A DNA stretch of 64,000 nt from Hahella sp. HN01 (GCF_018986435.1 NZ_JAHMIN010000016.1:1-64000), one strand, 5' to 3'. Positions 52,896 to 62,569 are shown, counted from the stretch's first letter. Numbers and translations: made by a program. Notes: generated from the sequence alone by a model not told the origin.

Positions 52896-53324
52896 ATGTA
52901 CAAGAATATTCTCGTCGCCCTGGACCTGAGCGATGAAGGCGAACAGGTCATCACCAAGGCCCTGAAAATGCAACAGGCGACCCAGGCCCGCCTGCATCTG
53001 GCGCACGTTATCGAGCCCATCAGTTACGCCTATGGCGGCGACATCCCGCTGGATCTGGGCGACATTCAGCAGCAACTGCAAAAACACAGCGAAGAAAAAC
53101 TACAAAAACTGATTGAAAAGCACACGCTGACCAATAGCGCCGCTGCGGTGCTGGTGGGACGCCCCGAAGGGGAAATTCATCGCTACGCGGATGAGAATGG
53201 AATTGATTTGGTCATTGTCGGCAGCCATGGCCGCCACGGACTGCAGTTATTGCTGGGCTCCACGGCGAATGGCGTATTACATGGCGCCAAATGTGACGTC
53301 CTCGCGGTCCGCATTAGCGACTAA
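52896..53324 (+). CDS. Universal stress protein (UspA family)
   Basis: 142 aa, one Usp domain. It starts with NILVALDLSDEGEQVI and ends with the nucleotide-loop motif VGSHGRHGLQLLLGSTANGVLHGAKCDVLAVR (a G-2X-G-9X-G-S/T pattern), which suggests ATP binding. The ATG follows AAAAGGAG. Stand-alone gene. Such proteins dimerise and act in stress survival; the specific role is unknown. Confidence 0.93.
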   Translation: MYKNILVALDLSDEGEQVITKALKMQQATQARLHLAHVIEPISYAYGGDIPLDLGDIQQQLQKHSEEKLQKLIEKHTLTNSAAAVLVGRPEGEIHRYADENGIDLVIVGSHGRHGLQLLLGSTANGVLHGAKCDVLAVRISD

Positions 53325-53361
53325 GCACTCAATGGAATAAAATTCGGACTGACGCGCTCCG

Positions 53362-54051
53362 CTACAGCGGAGCCACCCACTCTCCCGATTCAAACGACTT
53401 GCGCAGCTTCTGCAACTGCGTCTCCAGTGAGAATGTGACGCTCGACGCCAACGAAAAAAAGCTCAATAGCGCCTTCAAGTTGGAGTCGCCGTCACAGGCG
53501 GAGTGAATGCGTTGCCACAACGCTTGGTTCACCAGCTGAAGACGACGGTTGCGCTCCACCAGCCCTTTAAGCTCCCAGTCAGGCTTTTCACCATCGCGAA
53601 ACATAAAGTACTGCTGCACCAGATAGATGGAAACAGATCTGAGAATGAATTCTTCGCCGTTGGAAAACGGCATGTGATGAATAGCCATAGGCCTTAACTC
53701 GCCGAGTATGGGGCAATGACTGGTCGCCATGACCAACCCCATCAACGAGCGCAACGCCTCTTCCAGACCAGTACGCTTGTGGTAGTTGCGCTCTTTGGTG
53801 AAAACGGTGACCTCGACTTTCTGGAAAGCCGGTTCGGAGCGAAAGTCCGCCACAATCTTTTGCATGTCGAGAGCGGCGGGACAATAGCGTTCAGCGTCCT
53901 TCTTGAGAGGGCAATTCGAGCACTGACAATTCTTCAGCTCAGTCCACTCGGCGGGCGGCTCTGAGTGCATGCTCTTATCTTCTCTCTCCGTTTCAATGAT
54001 GTAGTCCAGCACTCGGTTATCATCGAAACGGAATTCGTAACGCACCCGCAT
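53362..54051 (-). CDS. Cysteine-cluster hypothetical protein
   Basis: 229 aa. No signal peptide. A C-x-C-x2-C motif plus a fourth Cys (CQCSNCPLKKDAERYCPAAL, residues about 42-61) could bind a metal; the rest is helical with a conserved-looking GLVMATSHCPILGELRPMA. I have seen similar NCPL...CPA proteins annotated only as domains of unknown function. Its stop lies within a small inverted repeat (53356-53373). Function unknown. Confidence 0.78.
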   Translation of the reverse strand: MRVRYEFRFDDNRVLDYIIETEREDKSMHSEPPAEWTELKNCQCSNCPLKKDAERYCPAALDMQKIVADFRSEPAFQKVEVTVFTKERNYHKRTGLEEALRSLMGLVMATSHCPILGELRPMAIHHMPFSNGEEFILRSVSIYLVQQYFMFRDGEKPDWELKGLVERNRRLQLVNQALWQRIHSACDGDSNLKALLSFFSLASSVTFSLETQLQKLRKSFESGEWVAPL

Positions 54052-54194
54052 AAGGCTTTATCTCTCCGTAATCAATTGAGGCGACAGAAGACTAACACTT
54101 TCTCAACGGAGTCCGTCGGCTGCTGAAGTTACTCCTTTATTCTCAAGTGTAGCGGATTTGCGGATGCCGATATTTTTAAATTTGTAACCCCCGA

Positions 54195-56090
54195 TCAGCC
54201 CCCGCCCGCCATTTCTTCAAGCTCCATCCACCTTTCCATGGTCTTCTCCAGAGTTTGCTCCAACGCAGTCAGAGACGTGAGCGCACGATTCACATCCTCA
54301 TGGGGACGACTATAAAAGTCAGCGGCAGACACCTCTTCCTGCATAGCCGCCACTTCCGCTTCCAGTCGCTCGATTTCCTTGGGTAAAGCGTCCAGTTCGC
54401 GCTGCAGTTTGTAGCTTAGCTTGGCCGCTTTGCCGCCATCCGACGCTGTTTTCGGCTTGGCAGCCTGAGCCTTGACTTCAGCGGGCTTGACTTCCGCTTT
54501 GACCACCGGGCGTTGCGCCAACCAGTCGTTATAACCACCCGGATATTCGGATATCTTGCCATCTCCCTCGAACACCAGCGTGCTGGTCACAACGTTGTCG
54601 ATGAAGAAACGATCGTGGGACACCAGCAGAATGGTGCCGTCAAACTCCGCCAGCAGATTCTCCAGCAGGTCCAGCGTATCCATATCCAGGTCATTGGTAG
54701 GCTCATCCAGCACCAGAAAGTTCGCCGGCATGGTGAACAGTTTGGCCAACAACAGCCGGTTAATTTCACCGCCAGATAACGCCTTGGCGGGAGTACGCAA
54801 TCTTTCCGGGGAAAACAGGAAATCTTTCAGGTAGCCGGTGACATGAACGTTACGACCGCCAACCTCGATAAAGTCTTTTCCTTTTGCGACGTTATCCCAG
54901 ACGCTGGCTTCCGGATCGATTTGCCCTCGCAACTGATCAAAATAAGCCACCTGCAGACGGGAGCCCCGTTTTATGACGCCCTCCGTCGCCTCCAAGCCGC
55001 CCAGGATCAACTTTATAAACGTCGATTTACCGCAACCGTTCGGGCCCAATAAGCCCACCCGATCTTTGCGCATCAACTGCCAGCTGAGACCCTTCACCAG
55101 ATTGGGCTGGTCTGCGTAGCCAAAACTGACATTTTTCAGCTCCGCCACCAGGTTACCGGAGCGTTCCTCGGAATCCACTTTCAGGCTCACCTGCCCAACG
55201 CGGTCGCGTCGCTGCCTGCGCTCGTCTCGCAGTTTCTTCAGCGCCCTGACCCGCCCCTCATTACGAGTGCGGCGCGCCTTGATGCCCTGGCGAATCCAAA
55301 CCTCTTCCTCCGCCAGCTTCTTATCGAAGCGCTCCCACTCTTTTTCCTCCGCCGCCAACTGCTCCTCTTTTTTGGCCAGATAGGCTTCATAAGGCGCCGG
55401 CCAGCTCGACAATTTGCCGCGATCCAGCTCAATGACACGCGTCGCCAGACGGTCGATGAACGCGCGATCGTGAGAAATAAACAGTACGCTGCCGCCGAAC
55501 TGCAACAGCTCTTCCTCCAACCAGGTAATCATGTCGATATCCAGATGGTTGGTAGGCTCATCCAGCATGAGCAGGTTTGGCTCCTGCACCAGCGCGCGCG
55601 CCAGAAACACACGCCGACGCCAGCCTCCAGACAATTCGGAGATAGACTTGTCGCCAGGCAGTTCCAGACGCTGCATCACTGCCTCGACCTTCTGCCGCAA
55701 ACGCCAGCCGTCATGAGTTTCGATCTTGTTGTGCAGACGCTCAAGCTCCGCCACATTACCTTCGGCGCCTTGCTGAGTCAGCGCGTCGTAGGCCGCGAGC
55801 CACTCTCCCACTTCCGCCAAGCCTTCCGCCACCACCGAGCGCACACTGGCGTCACCCCGCTCTGGAAGCTCCTGCGGCAGATAGGCCATTTTCAGATCCC
55901 TGCCTCTATTTATTTCACCGCCATCCGGCTTGATTTCACCGGCGCACACTTTCAAAAGCGTGGACTTACCTGCGCCGTTGCGACCGACCAGACAAAGCCG
56001 CTCTTGAGACTCAATCACCAAGTCCGCATGATCCAGCAACGGAGCCATTCCAAACGCCAGGGAAACATCTTTCAGCCGTAGCAACGCCAT
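54195..56090 (-). CDS. uup: ABC-F family ATPase Uup
   Basis: 631 aa. Two ABC domains without membrane segments: Walker A GRNGAGKST and GPNGCGKST, signatures LSGGWRRRVFLARA and LSGGEINRLLLAK, joined by the ABC-F linker (WERFDKKLAEEEVWIRQGIK). The C-terminal coiled-coil domain (from about 555) is diagnostic of Uup. Uup binds branched DNA and ribosomes and limits precise excision of transposons in E. coli. The ATG lies on the minus strand at 56090. Confidence 0.94.
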   Translation of the reverse strand: MALLRLKDVSLAFGMAPLLDHADLVIESQERLCLVGRNGAGKSTLLKVCAGEIKPDGGEINRGRDLKMAYLPQELPERGDASVRSVVAEGLAEVGEWLAAYDALTQQGAEGNVAELERLHNKIETHDGWRLRQKVEAVMQRLELPGDKSISELSGGWRRRVFLARALVQEPNLLMLDEPTNHLDIDMITWLEEELLQFGGSVLFISHDRAFIDRLATRVIELDRGKLSSWPAPYEAYLAKKEEQLAAEEKEWERFDKKLAEEEVWIRQGIKARRTRNEGRVRALKKLRDERRQRRDRVGQVSLKVDSEERSGNLVAELKNVSFGYADQPNLVKGLSWQLMRKDRVGLLGPNGCGKSTFIKLILGGLEATEGVIKRGSRLQVAYFDQLRGQIDPEASVWDNVAKGKDFIEVGGRNVHVTGYLKDFLFSPERLRTPAKALSGGEINRLLLAKLFTMPANFLVLDEPTNDLDMDTLDLLENLLAEFDGTILLVSHDRFFIDNVVTSTLVFEGDGKISEYPGGYNDWLAQRPVVKAEVKPAEVKAQAAKPKTASDGGKAAKLSYKLQRELDALPKEIERLEAEVAAMQEEVSAADFYSRPHEDVNRALTSLTALEQTLEKTMERWMELEEMAGGG

Positions 56091-56159
56091 CGTAACCTTC
56101 TAAAATCTAATAGTTTCTGAATTCGTTCTTTGAAAAGAGAGCACCTCGGCCCGACCGCT

Positions 56160-56969
56160 TTAGTCGAGCAGCTCTACTTTATCGCCGACGCAAATGATCC
56201 CGTGATTCAATTGCACCAGGTTTTGCCCAAAAATCGCGCCAAGTTCCGTCTTGCGATAAGACGCCAGAGTGCGCAACGGCTCAGTGTCCGGGGATTTCTG
56301 ACCCGTAGCAGGATCAATCGTCGTAAAAACGCATCTTGAACAAGGCTTGACCGCCGCAAACTCCACTTCGCCTATACGCAACCGACGCCAATGATCTTCC
56401 GCGAAGCTGTCCGCGCCAGCCACCACAATATTCGGGCGGAAATGCGTCATTTTAACAGGATTTTTTAAGCGGCCATTCAGATCCTCCAACGAGGACTCAG
56501 AGGTCGCCAGAACAGGGTAGCCATCCGCAAAGCTGACTTTTTGCGGCGCATCGTAATAAGTCTGATCCACTTGCCGAAAACTGCGCTCAGGAATATACAC
56601 GAGGCGCGCCTGCTCACCCAAGAACTCACTGAACCAGGCATCTGCGCGCGCATCGACAAACAACGCAGACACCTCGTCTTTCCATACTTGCACAGTCTCC
56701 AGAGCGCCTCCCTCTTGATCCGGCGCCTCAATATACAAGCCATTCATACCCGGCGCCGACAACATCAGCCCCTTATCCGCAGTAACCGCCCTCACCAATA
56801 CCAGCCGATGATGCTTTCTCGCCGTGATGAATTTGCCATTGGCATCCACCAACATAAAACGGCGATCGCGATCCGCCCCCCAATTCGTAATCGCCACTTT
56901 GCTAAGGCTAACGCCCGCACAGGATTTGATGGGGTAAATATTTAACTCGGTAACTCGGATATCCGTCAT
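56160..56969 (-). CDS. MOSC-domain molybdenum-cofactor protein (YcbX-like)
   Basis: 269 aa. An N-terminal MOSC-N beta barrel (ELNIYPIKSCAGVSL) and a MOSC domain with cofactor-binding Cys in KPCSRCVFTTIDP (C210, C213). YcbX and relatives reduce N-hydroxylated bases using molybdenum cofactor. The usual C-terminal 2Fe-2S ferredoxin domain of E. coli YcbX (369 aa) is absent, so electrons must come from a separate protein. Confidence 0.88.
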   Translation of the reverse strand: MTDIRVTELNIYPIKSCAGVSLSKVAITNWGADRDRRFMLVDANGKFITARKHHRLVLVRAVTADKGLMLSAPGMNGLYIEAPDQEGGALETVQVWKDEVSALFVDARADAWFSEFLGEQARLVYIPERSFRQVDQTYYDAPQKVSFADGYPVLATSESSLEDLNGRLKNPVKMTHFRPNIVVAGADSFAEDHWRRLRIGEVEFAAVKPCSRCVFTTIDPATGQKSPDTEPLRTLASYRKTELGAIFGQNLVQLNHGIICVGDKVELLD

Positions 56970-57156
56970 AACTCTCTCCTAAGCGCGCACTAGCCTCAAC
57001 GCAGGCGTAGCGCACGGGGCATACAGGGAAGGGACAAAATGCGTGGGTCGTCGACGCGAAAAACTAAAACAGCCTACTCTAAGCAGGCGGAAACAGGCAG
57101 TCTAATTAGGTCTACATCGGAGGACAAGGGTCGAGACAAGCGCTCTTTGCGACGCT

Positions 57157-58089
57157 CTAGCGAGCCGCCAATGAATTAAGCCGCGATTGCACCAACGCCG
57201 CCAATTCATCCGGCTGGAACTTGGACAAGAAGTTATTACACCCTACCTTTTCCACCATCGCCTTGTTGAAGCTACCGCTTAGAGAAGTATGCAGCACCAC
57301 GTACAGGTCTTTCAGGCGGGGATCGTTACGAATCTCCGTAGTCAGCCTGTAGCCATCCATCGCCGGCATTTCAGCATCAGTCACCACCATTAGAAGCTTT
57401 TCAGGCACATTGACACCTTCGTCAGCCCATTTCTTAAGAAGGTTATAGGCTTCCAGGCCATTTCTGGCGGTAATCACTTTCAACCCAACTTTCTGCAAAG
57501 TCCCAATCGCCTGACTGATCGCCACCGGCGAATCGTCCACTAACAGGACTTCCTTACCCTGAGCAACTTTTCGAATACTTTCCGTCAGCGCCGTGTCGGA
57601 AACGTCAGTGGAATACGGACGAATATCCGCTAGCACCCGCTCCACATCGATGATCTCAACAATCTGATCGTTGTAATGGGTTATCGCCGTAACGTAATGA
57701 GAACCGCCCGCCCCTTTTGGCGGAGGCAAGATCTGCTCCCAGGTCATATTGACGATACGATCAACGCTGGCCACCAGAAAAGCCTGCACGGTGCGGTTGT
57801 ATTCCGTCACGATGATGGTGGAATCCTTGTCCGGCTGTAGTGGCCGAAATCCTATCGCCTGAGACAGGTTAATCACCGGCACTGTGGTGTCGCGTATATG
57901 ACTAACGCCACACACGACAGGATGACGATGCGGCATTTGCGTCAAATTGGGCAGCTTGAGGACTTCCTGAATTTTGAACACATTGATCGCGAAAATCTGT
58001 CTCATCCCCAGCTTGAACAAGAGAAGCTCCAAACGATTCTCGCCCACCAGTTTGGTGCGCTGATCAACAGAGTCCAAAACACTCGCCAT
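57157..58089 (-). CDS. Second CheV chemotaxis coupling protein
   Basis: 310 aa. The same CheW-receiver layout as the 3166-4110 protein, with close similarity in both halves (for instance HPVVCGVSHIR against HPVVRGVAHIR). Phospho-acceptor D238 in VTDAEMPAMDG and acidic pair DD185-186 are intact. It stands alone, away from flagellar genes, next to tRNA-Gly. The paralogue may serve other receptors or a second CheA. Confidence 0.95.
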   Translation of the reverse strand: MASVLDSVDQRTKLVGENRLELLLFKLGMRQIFAINVFKIQEVLKLPNLTQMPHRHPVVCGVSHIRDTTVPVINLSQAIGFRPLQPDKDSTIIVTEYNRTVQAFLVASVDRIVNMTWEQILPPPKGAGGSHYVTAITHYNDQIVEIIDVERVLADIRPYSTDVSDTALTESIRKVAQGKEVLLVDDSPVAISQAIGTLQKVGLKVITARNGLEAYNLLKKWADEGVNVPEKLLMVVTDAEMPAMDGYRLTTEIRNDPRLKDLYVVLHTSLSGSFNKAMVEKVGCNNFLSKFQPDELAALVQSRLNSLAAR

Positions 58090-58259
58090 AACCTAATACC
58101 CCAGGGTAGATACCAACTTACAGACCATACAGGCCTGCTTGGCTTTAAGTTTAGACGATGGTTGAAGAAAACGCCGAAAATCCAGAGAAACCAATAGGAG
58201 ACTGGGAGCAAGAACTTGATTATTTGAAAAGATTGGAATGAAAACTTGAAGAGAAAATT

Positions 58260-58335
<76 letters not shown>

Positions 58336-58344
58336 TTAAAAGAT

Positions 58345-58368
58345 CAAGCTAATCATAATGTTAGCTTG
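58345..58368 (-). terminator. Possible terminator downstream of the TetR gene
   Basis: CAAGCTAA (58345-58352) and TTAGCTTG (58361-58368) with an 8-nt loop. The minus-strand continuation is ATCTTTTAAG, then the tRNA-Gly gene begins 10 nt on. The stem is A/T-rich and the T run is short. Confidence 0.4.
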
Positions 58369-58494
58369 CTTTTCAGCTTCTTTCGAGGTGCTCCTCAACA
58401 GAAGTGGGCGCATTATAATTAGCGTTCTCCAAGCGCGCAACCCCTATTTTGATTTTTTTTCATCTCGTTAAACAAAAGCAGGGGGAACCGGAAC

Positions 58495-59208
58495 TTAACG
58501 AATATCCAGCATCATATAAAGAAGGCGCCGCCAGACCCTGCGCACCTTATCGTCATCAATGCTGCCGCCCTGAAGCGCGCCCTCCTGCTCCAGATTGCCC
58601 ACCATTCCCATAATAATGGCCGCATCCTCAGTATAGGTCTCGTAGCCAAGCGACTGCATAAAGTCTACCAACCCGGACAACCAGGCGTCTTTATAGCGCC
58701 GAGCCAGCGCACTCAGACTCTCATCCCGCACAGACTCCATTAAAAACGCCTGCTCCGACATGAGTTCAGACTTATGGTGCCGGACCTGACCCAGCACGTA
58801 GTTTGTCCCCATCTCCACCAACGCGTTGGCGAATTCGCGCCTGCGCCCTTCATCTTCCATGACGGAGACTGCATCATACTCATCCGCAAGACGACGTAAT
58901 TCAGAATAGAAGAACTCCAACTTCTCGCGGCTTTTTTCCGCGAACAGCATGAAAGCGTCGGTAATTAACTCATTGATGTCTTTGAAGTAATAAGTGGTGG
59001 AGGCTAACGGGACACCCGCCTCTTTCGCTACGGCACGATGCTTGACGCCTTGCACGCCCTCCTTCGCCACTATGCGTAAAGCGGCTTGCAATATTTCTCG
59101 GCGTCGCTGCTCGCTTTTGACCCTTGAGGCCTTTCTTCCCTGATATTGAATCGATTCACATAAGGACTGATCTACAGCGGGAAAGTCCAATTCAAGGCTA
59201 CTAGACAT
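58495..59208 (-). CDS. TetR-family transcriptional regulator
   Basis: 237 aa. A polar 30-residue leader is followed by the TetR DNA-binding domain (ILQAALRIVAKEGVQGVKHR, with helix-turn-helix AVAKEAGVPLASTTYYFKDINELI) and a helical ligand domain. No adjacent gene shares its orientation or looks like an obvious target. Ligand unknown. Confidence 0.9.
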   Translation of the reverse strand: MSSSLELDFPAVDQSLCESIQYQGRKASRVKSEQRRREILQAALRIVAKEGVQGVKHRAVAKEAGVPLASTTYYFKDINELITDAFMLFAEKSREKLEFFYSELRRLADEYDAVSVMEDEGRRREFANALVEMGTNYVLGQVRHHKSELMSEQAFLMESVRDESLSALARRYKDAWLSGLVDFMQSLGYETYTEDAAIIMGMVGNLEQEGALQGGSIDDDKVRRVWRRLLYMMLDIR

Positions 59209-59408
59209 AACTAACTCTTATTTTACTTCCAGGCTCCAGACGTCACTCAGGAGCCGTTGACGCAAAGTCCAGGAAACTGTGACGAACCCCGCATGTTAAC
59301 AAAGGGGGATACAAGGCTCAGCCAGCAAAGGTCAACATTGTGACCCAGGAGACAGAAAATCCTCACAGGTGAACAGCATTAGAATAAGAAATTAGCCGTC
59401 AGGCTGGA

Positions 59409-60014
59409 TCAATCGTATACGGCTGGATAAGAGGCCAAAAACTCGACCTCCTCTGGTCTGCTCGCACGCTTCAGTATCTTGTTTCTGTGGGGGAAACGCC
59501 CAAATTGGCGAATAACGCCCCGGTTCGTTTCCGCCATGCTTGCGAAACCACTGACAAAATCCCTTAACGGACCCGCCTCGCAGGTCGCAGCGAGCTGTCG
59601 ATACAACGCAACCGACTCCTCTTGATCAGGCATCTTCTCCGAATGCAGAAGCGGCAGGTAGAAGAAGATCCGGTGAACCGGCTCCAGCCTGACGTCCAAC
59701 GCCTTTTTAAGCCCTTCCTGCGCTATTTTTCTGGACTCTTTGTCCTGATCAAACGCCATGGCGCCGCCGCGAAAGATATAACGCGGAAAAACATCCTGCA
59801 GTAGAATCAAGGCCAGTACGCCATCGGAGCTGTCGCGCCAATGCCGCAGTCCCTGCTCAGAGGCCAGAACAACCGTCGTTAAAAAGCGCCGGCGAATTTC
59901 ACGATCATAGCTCTTCGCCTCGGTAAACCAGCGCCGGAGATTTTCCTGTGGCGGCAACCCTCTCTCATCCTGCTCGCCAAACCAATAACGTAAAATTTCG
60001 CTGTCCGACCACAT
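59409..60014 (-). CDS. DUF924-family protein
   Basis: 201 aa from ATG 60014, set by GAGGGAGGGGG upstream. Helical, with the family features ILRYWFGEQDERGLPPQENL, RRWFTEAKSYDREIRRRF, LALILLQDVFPRYIFRG and FFYLPLLHSEKMPDQEESV. The common family motif DQFPRN is here DVFPRY. Related to short TPR-like folds. Function unknown. Confidence 0.88.
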   Translation of the reverse strand: MWSDSEILRYWFGEQDERGLPPQENLRRWFTEAKSYDREIRRRFLTTVVLASEQGLRHWRDSSDGVLALILLQDVFPRYIFRGGAMAFDQDKESRKIAQEGLKKALDVRLEPVHRIFFYLPLLHSEKMPDQEESVALYRQLAATCEAGPLRDFVSGFASMAETNRGVIRQFGRFPHRNKILKRASRPEEVEFLASYPAVYD

Positions 60015-60205
60015 TCCCCCTCCCTCATCATCGACACAAAACGCTGCGCAAAAACCAAGATGGATATTCGTTTCGCACCTAAAACTGAGTAAGCTCTCGA
60101 TTATAGGCGTCCAAGTCAAGAAAATAGGCCCCGTATAAAAAAAGCGGCAAACCAAACCGGCCTTATCGGCGTATCATGCACAAATTGGAGATTCGGCAAT
60201 TCATT

Positions 60206-60580
60206 ATGACTTTCGACCATACGATACTTCTTGCTCACGGCAGCCGTGACAACAATTGGCTGCAGCCTTTTATCGCACTGACGGAACGCCTGTCCCAAAG
60301 CGCCACTCAGGTTTCCCTGGCGTTCATGGAGCTTGCGGAACCCACCTTGGAACAAGCCGTAATACAAGCACGAGATCAAGGCGCACAATCCATCGCCGTA
60401 CTGCCTCTTTTTTTCGCCGCCGGCAAACATTTGCGAGAAGACGTTCCCGCCATGATATCCACGCTAACCGAAGAGTCCGGCGTCGACATCACTCTGCTGC
60501 CGCCCCTTGGCGAGCACCCTCTCTTCATCGCCACCGTAGAAGGCATTGTTCGCGACCTTCTTCAGTCCAATGCACGCTAA
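60206..60580 (+). CDS. Small CbiX/sirohydrochlorin chelatase-like protein
   Basis: 124 aa from ATG 60206 (ATG 60176 is possible). Metal-binding His in ILLAHGSRD and second His in FFAAGKHLREDVPAM are the family's metal-insertion residues. Small CbiXS-type proteins insert Co, Ni or Fe into sirohydrochlorin as dimers. There is no neighbouring cobalamin or siroheme gene, so the metal and pathway are unclear. Confidence 0.85.
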   Translation: MTFDHTILLAHGSRDNNWLQPFIALTERLSQSATQVSLAFMELAEPTLEQAVIQARDQGAQSIAVLPLFFAAGKHLREDVPAMISTLTEESGVDITLLPPLGEHPLFIATVEGIVRDLLQSNAR

Positions 60581-60662
60581 CACGGCCACCAGTATTTGCG
60601 AGAGGCCACTAGCCATCTTTTTAACTTGCCACGACTATATTCTGAACTGAGCGAGCTAAGCC

Positions 60663-60698
60663 CAGGTTATTGAACAACTTCAGGTTATTGAACAACTT
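60663..60698. repeat. 18-bp perfect tandem duplication
   Basis: CAGGTTATTGAACAACTT occurs twice back to back (60663-60680 and 60681-60698) in the intergenic region, 112 bp before the epimerase ATG. No variation between copies. Confidence 0.9.
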
Positions 60699-60809
60699 AT
60701 TGTATAGCCGCCCGAATAGGCACAAGATAACCTCATCGCCACTGCGCACCACCCGCGTAAAGTCGGCAAATTATGTATTAATAAAGGAAGAGTTTAAGGA
60801 GATCCGAGC

Positions 60810-61703
60810 ATGCACATCCTGGTGACCGGGGGCACAGGTTTTATCGGCAAACAACTGTGTCGGGCGTTATGGGCCAGTGGACACGACACCACGGTATTCA
60901 GCAGGAGACCAGAGCAGGTCGCCCACTTGGTGGGAGAGCGCTGCCGGAGTATCGGAGAGCTACGCGCGGATCTCATAGAAGCGCCTGTTGACGCCATCAT
61001 CAATCTGGCCGGCGAACCCGTAGCCGACAGACACTGGACGCAAGCGCGCAAACAAAAGCTGAAGCAAAGCCGCATTGCGCTGACTCATGACTTGATTGAC
61101 ATGTGCAAGCAAATGGAAACGCCCCCCAAAGCCATGGTTTCCGCATCCGCCGTGGGCTATTACGGCGACCAGCAAGATCTATTAGTGACTGAGCAAACCC
61201 CACCCCACGAGGAATTCACCCATGAGCTGTGCAGCGAATGGGAAGCTGCCGCCCTTAGCGCGGAGAGCATTGGCATGCGCGTCGCTATCGCCCGTATCGG
61301 TCTGGTGGTGGGGAAAGAAGGTTTCCTACAGAAAATGCTGCCCGTTTTTAAGCTTGGCCTGGGAGGAAAATTTGGCGACGGAAGTCAATGGATGCCCTGG
61401 ATTCATATTCAGGACCTGTTGAGAGTTCTACTGCATTTACTCGAAACGCCTACCTGCAGCGGCCCCTACAACGCCGTCAGCACTACGCCAGTCACTAATG
61501 CTGAGTTCACCGCCACTTTGGCGAAGCTGCTTCATCGCCCCGCATTCTGCACGGCGCCTGCATTTGCATTGAAGTTAGCGATGGGAGAACTATCAAGGAT
61601 GTTGCTAACGGGACAAAAGGCGATTCCAGCCCGTTTATTGGAAGAAAACTTCAGTTTTCAATTCGATACGCTTGAGGAGGCGCTGAAAGACGTCATTGAC
61701 TGA
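60810..61703 (+). CDS. TIGR01777-family NAD-dependent epimerase (YfcH/SulA-like)
   Basis: 297 aa. N-terminal nucleotide-binding TGGTGFIGKQLCRAL, catalytic-region SASAVGYYGD and KEGFLQKMLP. An extended short-chain dehydrogenase of unknown substrate, widely conserved and named YfcH in E. coli. The ATG follows AAGGAGAT. It appears monocistronic, 230 bp behind the chelatase-like gene. Confidence 0.92.
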   Translation: MHILVTGGTGFIGKQLCRALWASGHDTTVFSRRPEQVAHLVGERCRSIGELRADLIEAPVDAIINLAGEPVADRHWTQARKQKLKQSRIALTHDLIDMCKQMETPPKAMVSASAVGYYGDQQDLLVTEQTPPHEEFTHELCSEWEAAALSAESIGMRVAIARIGLVVGKEGFLQKMLPVFKLGLGGKFGDGSQWMPWIHIQDLLRVLLHLLETPTCSGPYNAVSTTPVTNAEFTATLAKLLHRPAFCTAPAFALKLAMGELSRMLLTGQKAIPARLLEENFSFQFDTLEEALKDVID

Positions 61704-61855
61704 CTCGCTTTCAGTCCTCCGGTAATACACCGTATGAAGACGCCGCCAAGTATTGGCGACAGGGATGACGCATGCTTATTTGCGGGACGTCTTCATTTAT
61801 GGGTTTCCGCACCCCCTGACTCCAGGCCCAATGCGGGGCAGCCGATCACACGACG

Positions 61856-62515
61856 TTACGCCGCCGCGTCCAGCTCACCTAAACGTTGACGCAAGTATGA
61901 CTTCACCATCAACTTTAATTCCGTCAGCATGATTGACTCAGGCTTTTCTTCCATAGTCATGGCCAGCCTCAGGATAGCGCCGCAGGCTCTGGGCAACATC
62001 ACGCATATCAACCACAGACGCTCTTGTTCGACTTGCGGATACAGCAGTTTGGCGCGATTGGTAATGGCCTGGGCGTTATCGAACAGCTCGCCGAGATCCA
62101 ATTGCTGCAGCTCTGGCATCGCCTCTACGCCTGACCAGATTTCCTTATAACCCGGCTCGGACCGGTAGAAATGGGCGAAGGTGTCGATAAGTTTGTCAAA
62201 CCCTTCCTCCAGATCAAACTCGTTTACAAATTCCTCCATGACTGTGCTCAGCGTTTTGATATGGCGCTCAGCCAAGGCCTTGACTATAGCGGCCTTGTTG
62301 GGAAAATAACGGTACAAAGACGCCAGGGAAATACCCGCGCGACGGGCAATTTCCGAGGTTTTCGCTCCCTGCACGCCAACTTCACTGATAAGAATGGCAG
62401 CTTCGTTTAATATCAGCTCGACTCTTTCCCGGCTGCGTTCTTGCACGGGCTGCCTGCGCTGTTCGAGCTCCTGCAGCGCTTCTGAGTTTTTACTGGCGGT
62501 AATGTTCATAGTCAT
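61856..62515 (-). CDS. TetR-family transcriptional regulator
   Basis: 219 aa. The DNA-binding domain is canonical (AAILISEVGVQGAKTSEIAR then RAGISLASLYRYFPNKAAIV). The ligand domain has no recognised subfamily signature. The ATG 62515 (AGGAAG just upstream) or ATG 62509 may be used. Direct repeats (62540-62569) lie just upstream as a probable self-operator. Confidence 0.9.
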   Translation of the reverse strand: MTMNITASKNSEALQELEQRRQPVQERSRERVELILNEAAILISEVGVQGAKTSEIARRAGISLASLYRYFPNKAAIVKALAERHIKTLSTVMEEFVNEFDLEEGFDKLIDTFAHFYRSEPGYKEIWSGVEAMPELQQLDLGELFDNAQAITNRAKLLYPQVEQERLWLICVMLPRACGAILRLAMTMEEKPESIMLTELKLMVKSYLRQRLGELDAAA

Positions 62516-62539
62516 AACTTCCTGTAGTTATTCCACGAG

Positions 62540-62569
62540 GTTAGTACTGATCGTTCTTGAGTTAGTACT
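62540..62569. promoter_or_regulatory. Direct-repeat operator candidate of the TetR gene
   Basis: GTTAGTACT at 62540-62548 and again at 62561-62569, starts 21 bp apart. Each contains the palindrome AGTACT and is soon followed by GATC. It lies 25 bp before the regulator ATG. Confidence 0.5.
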
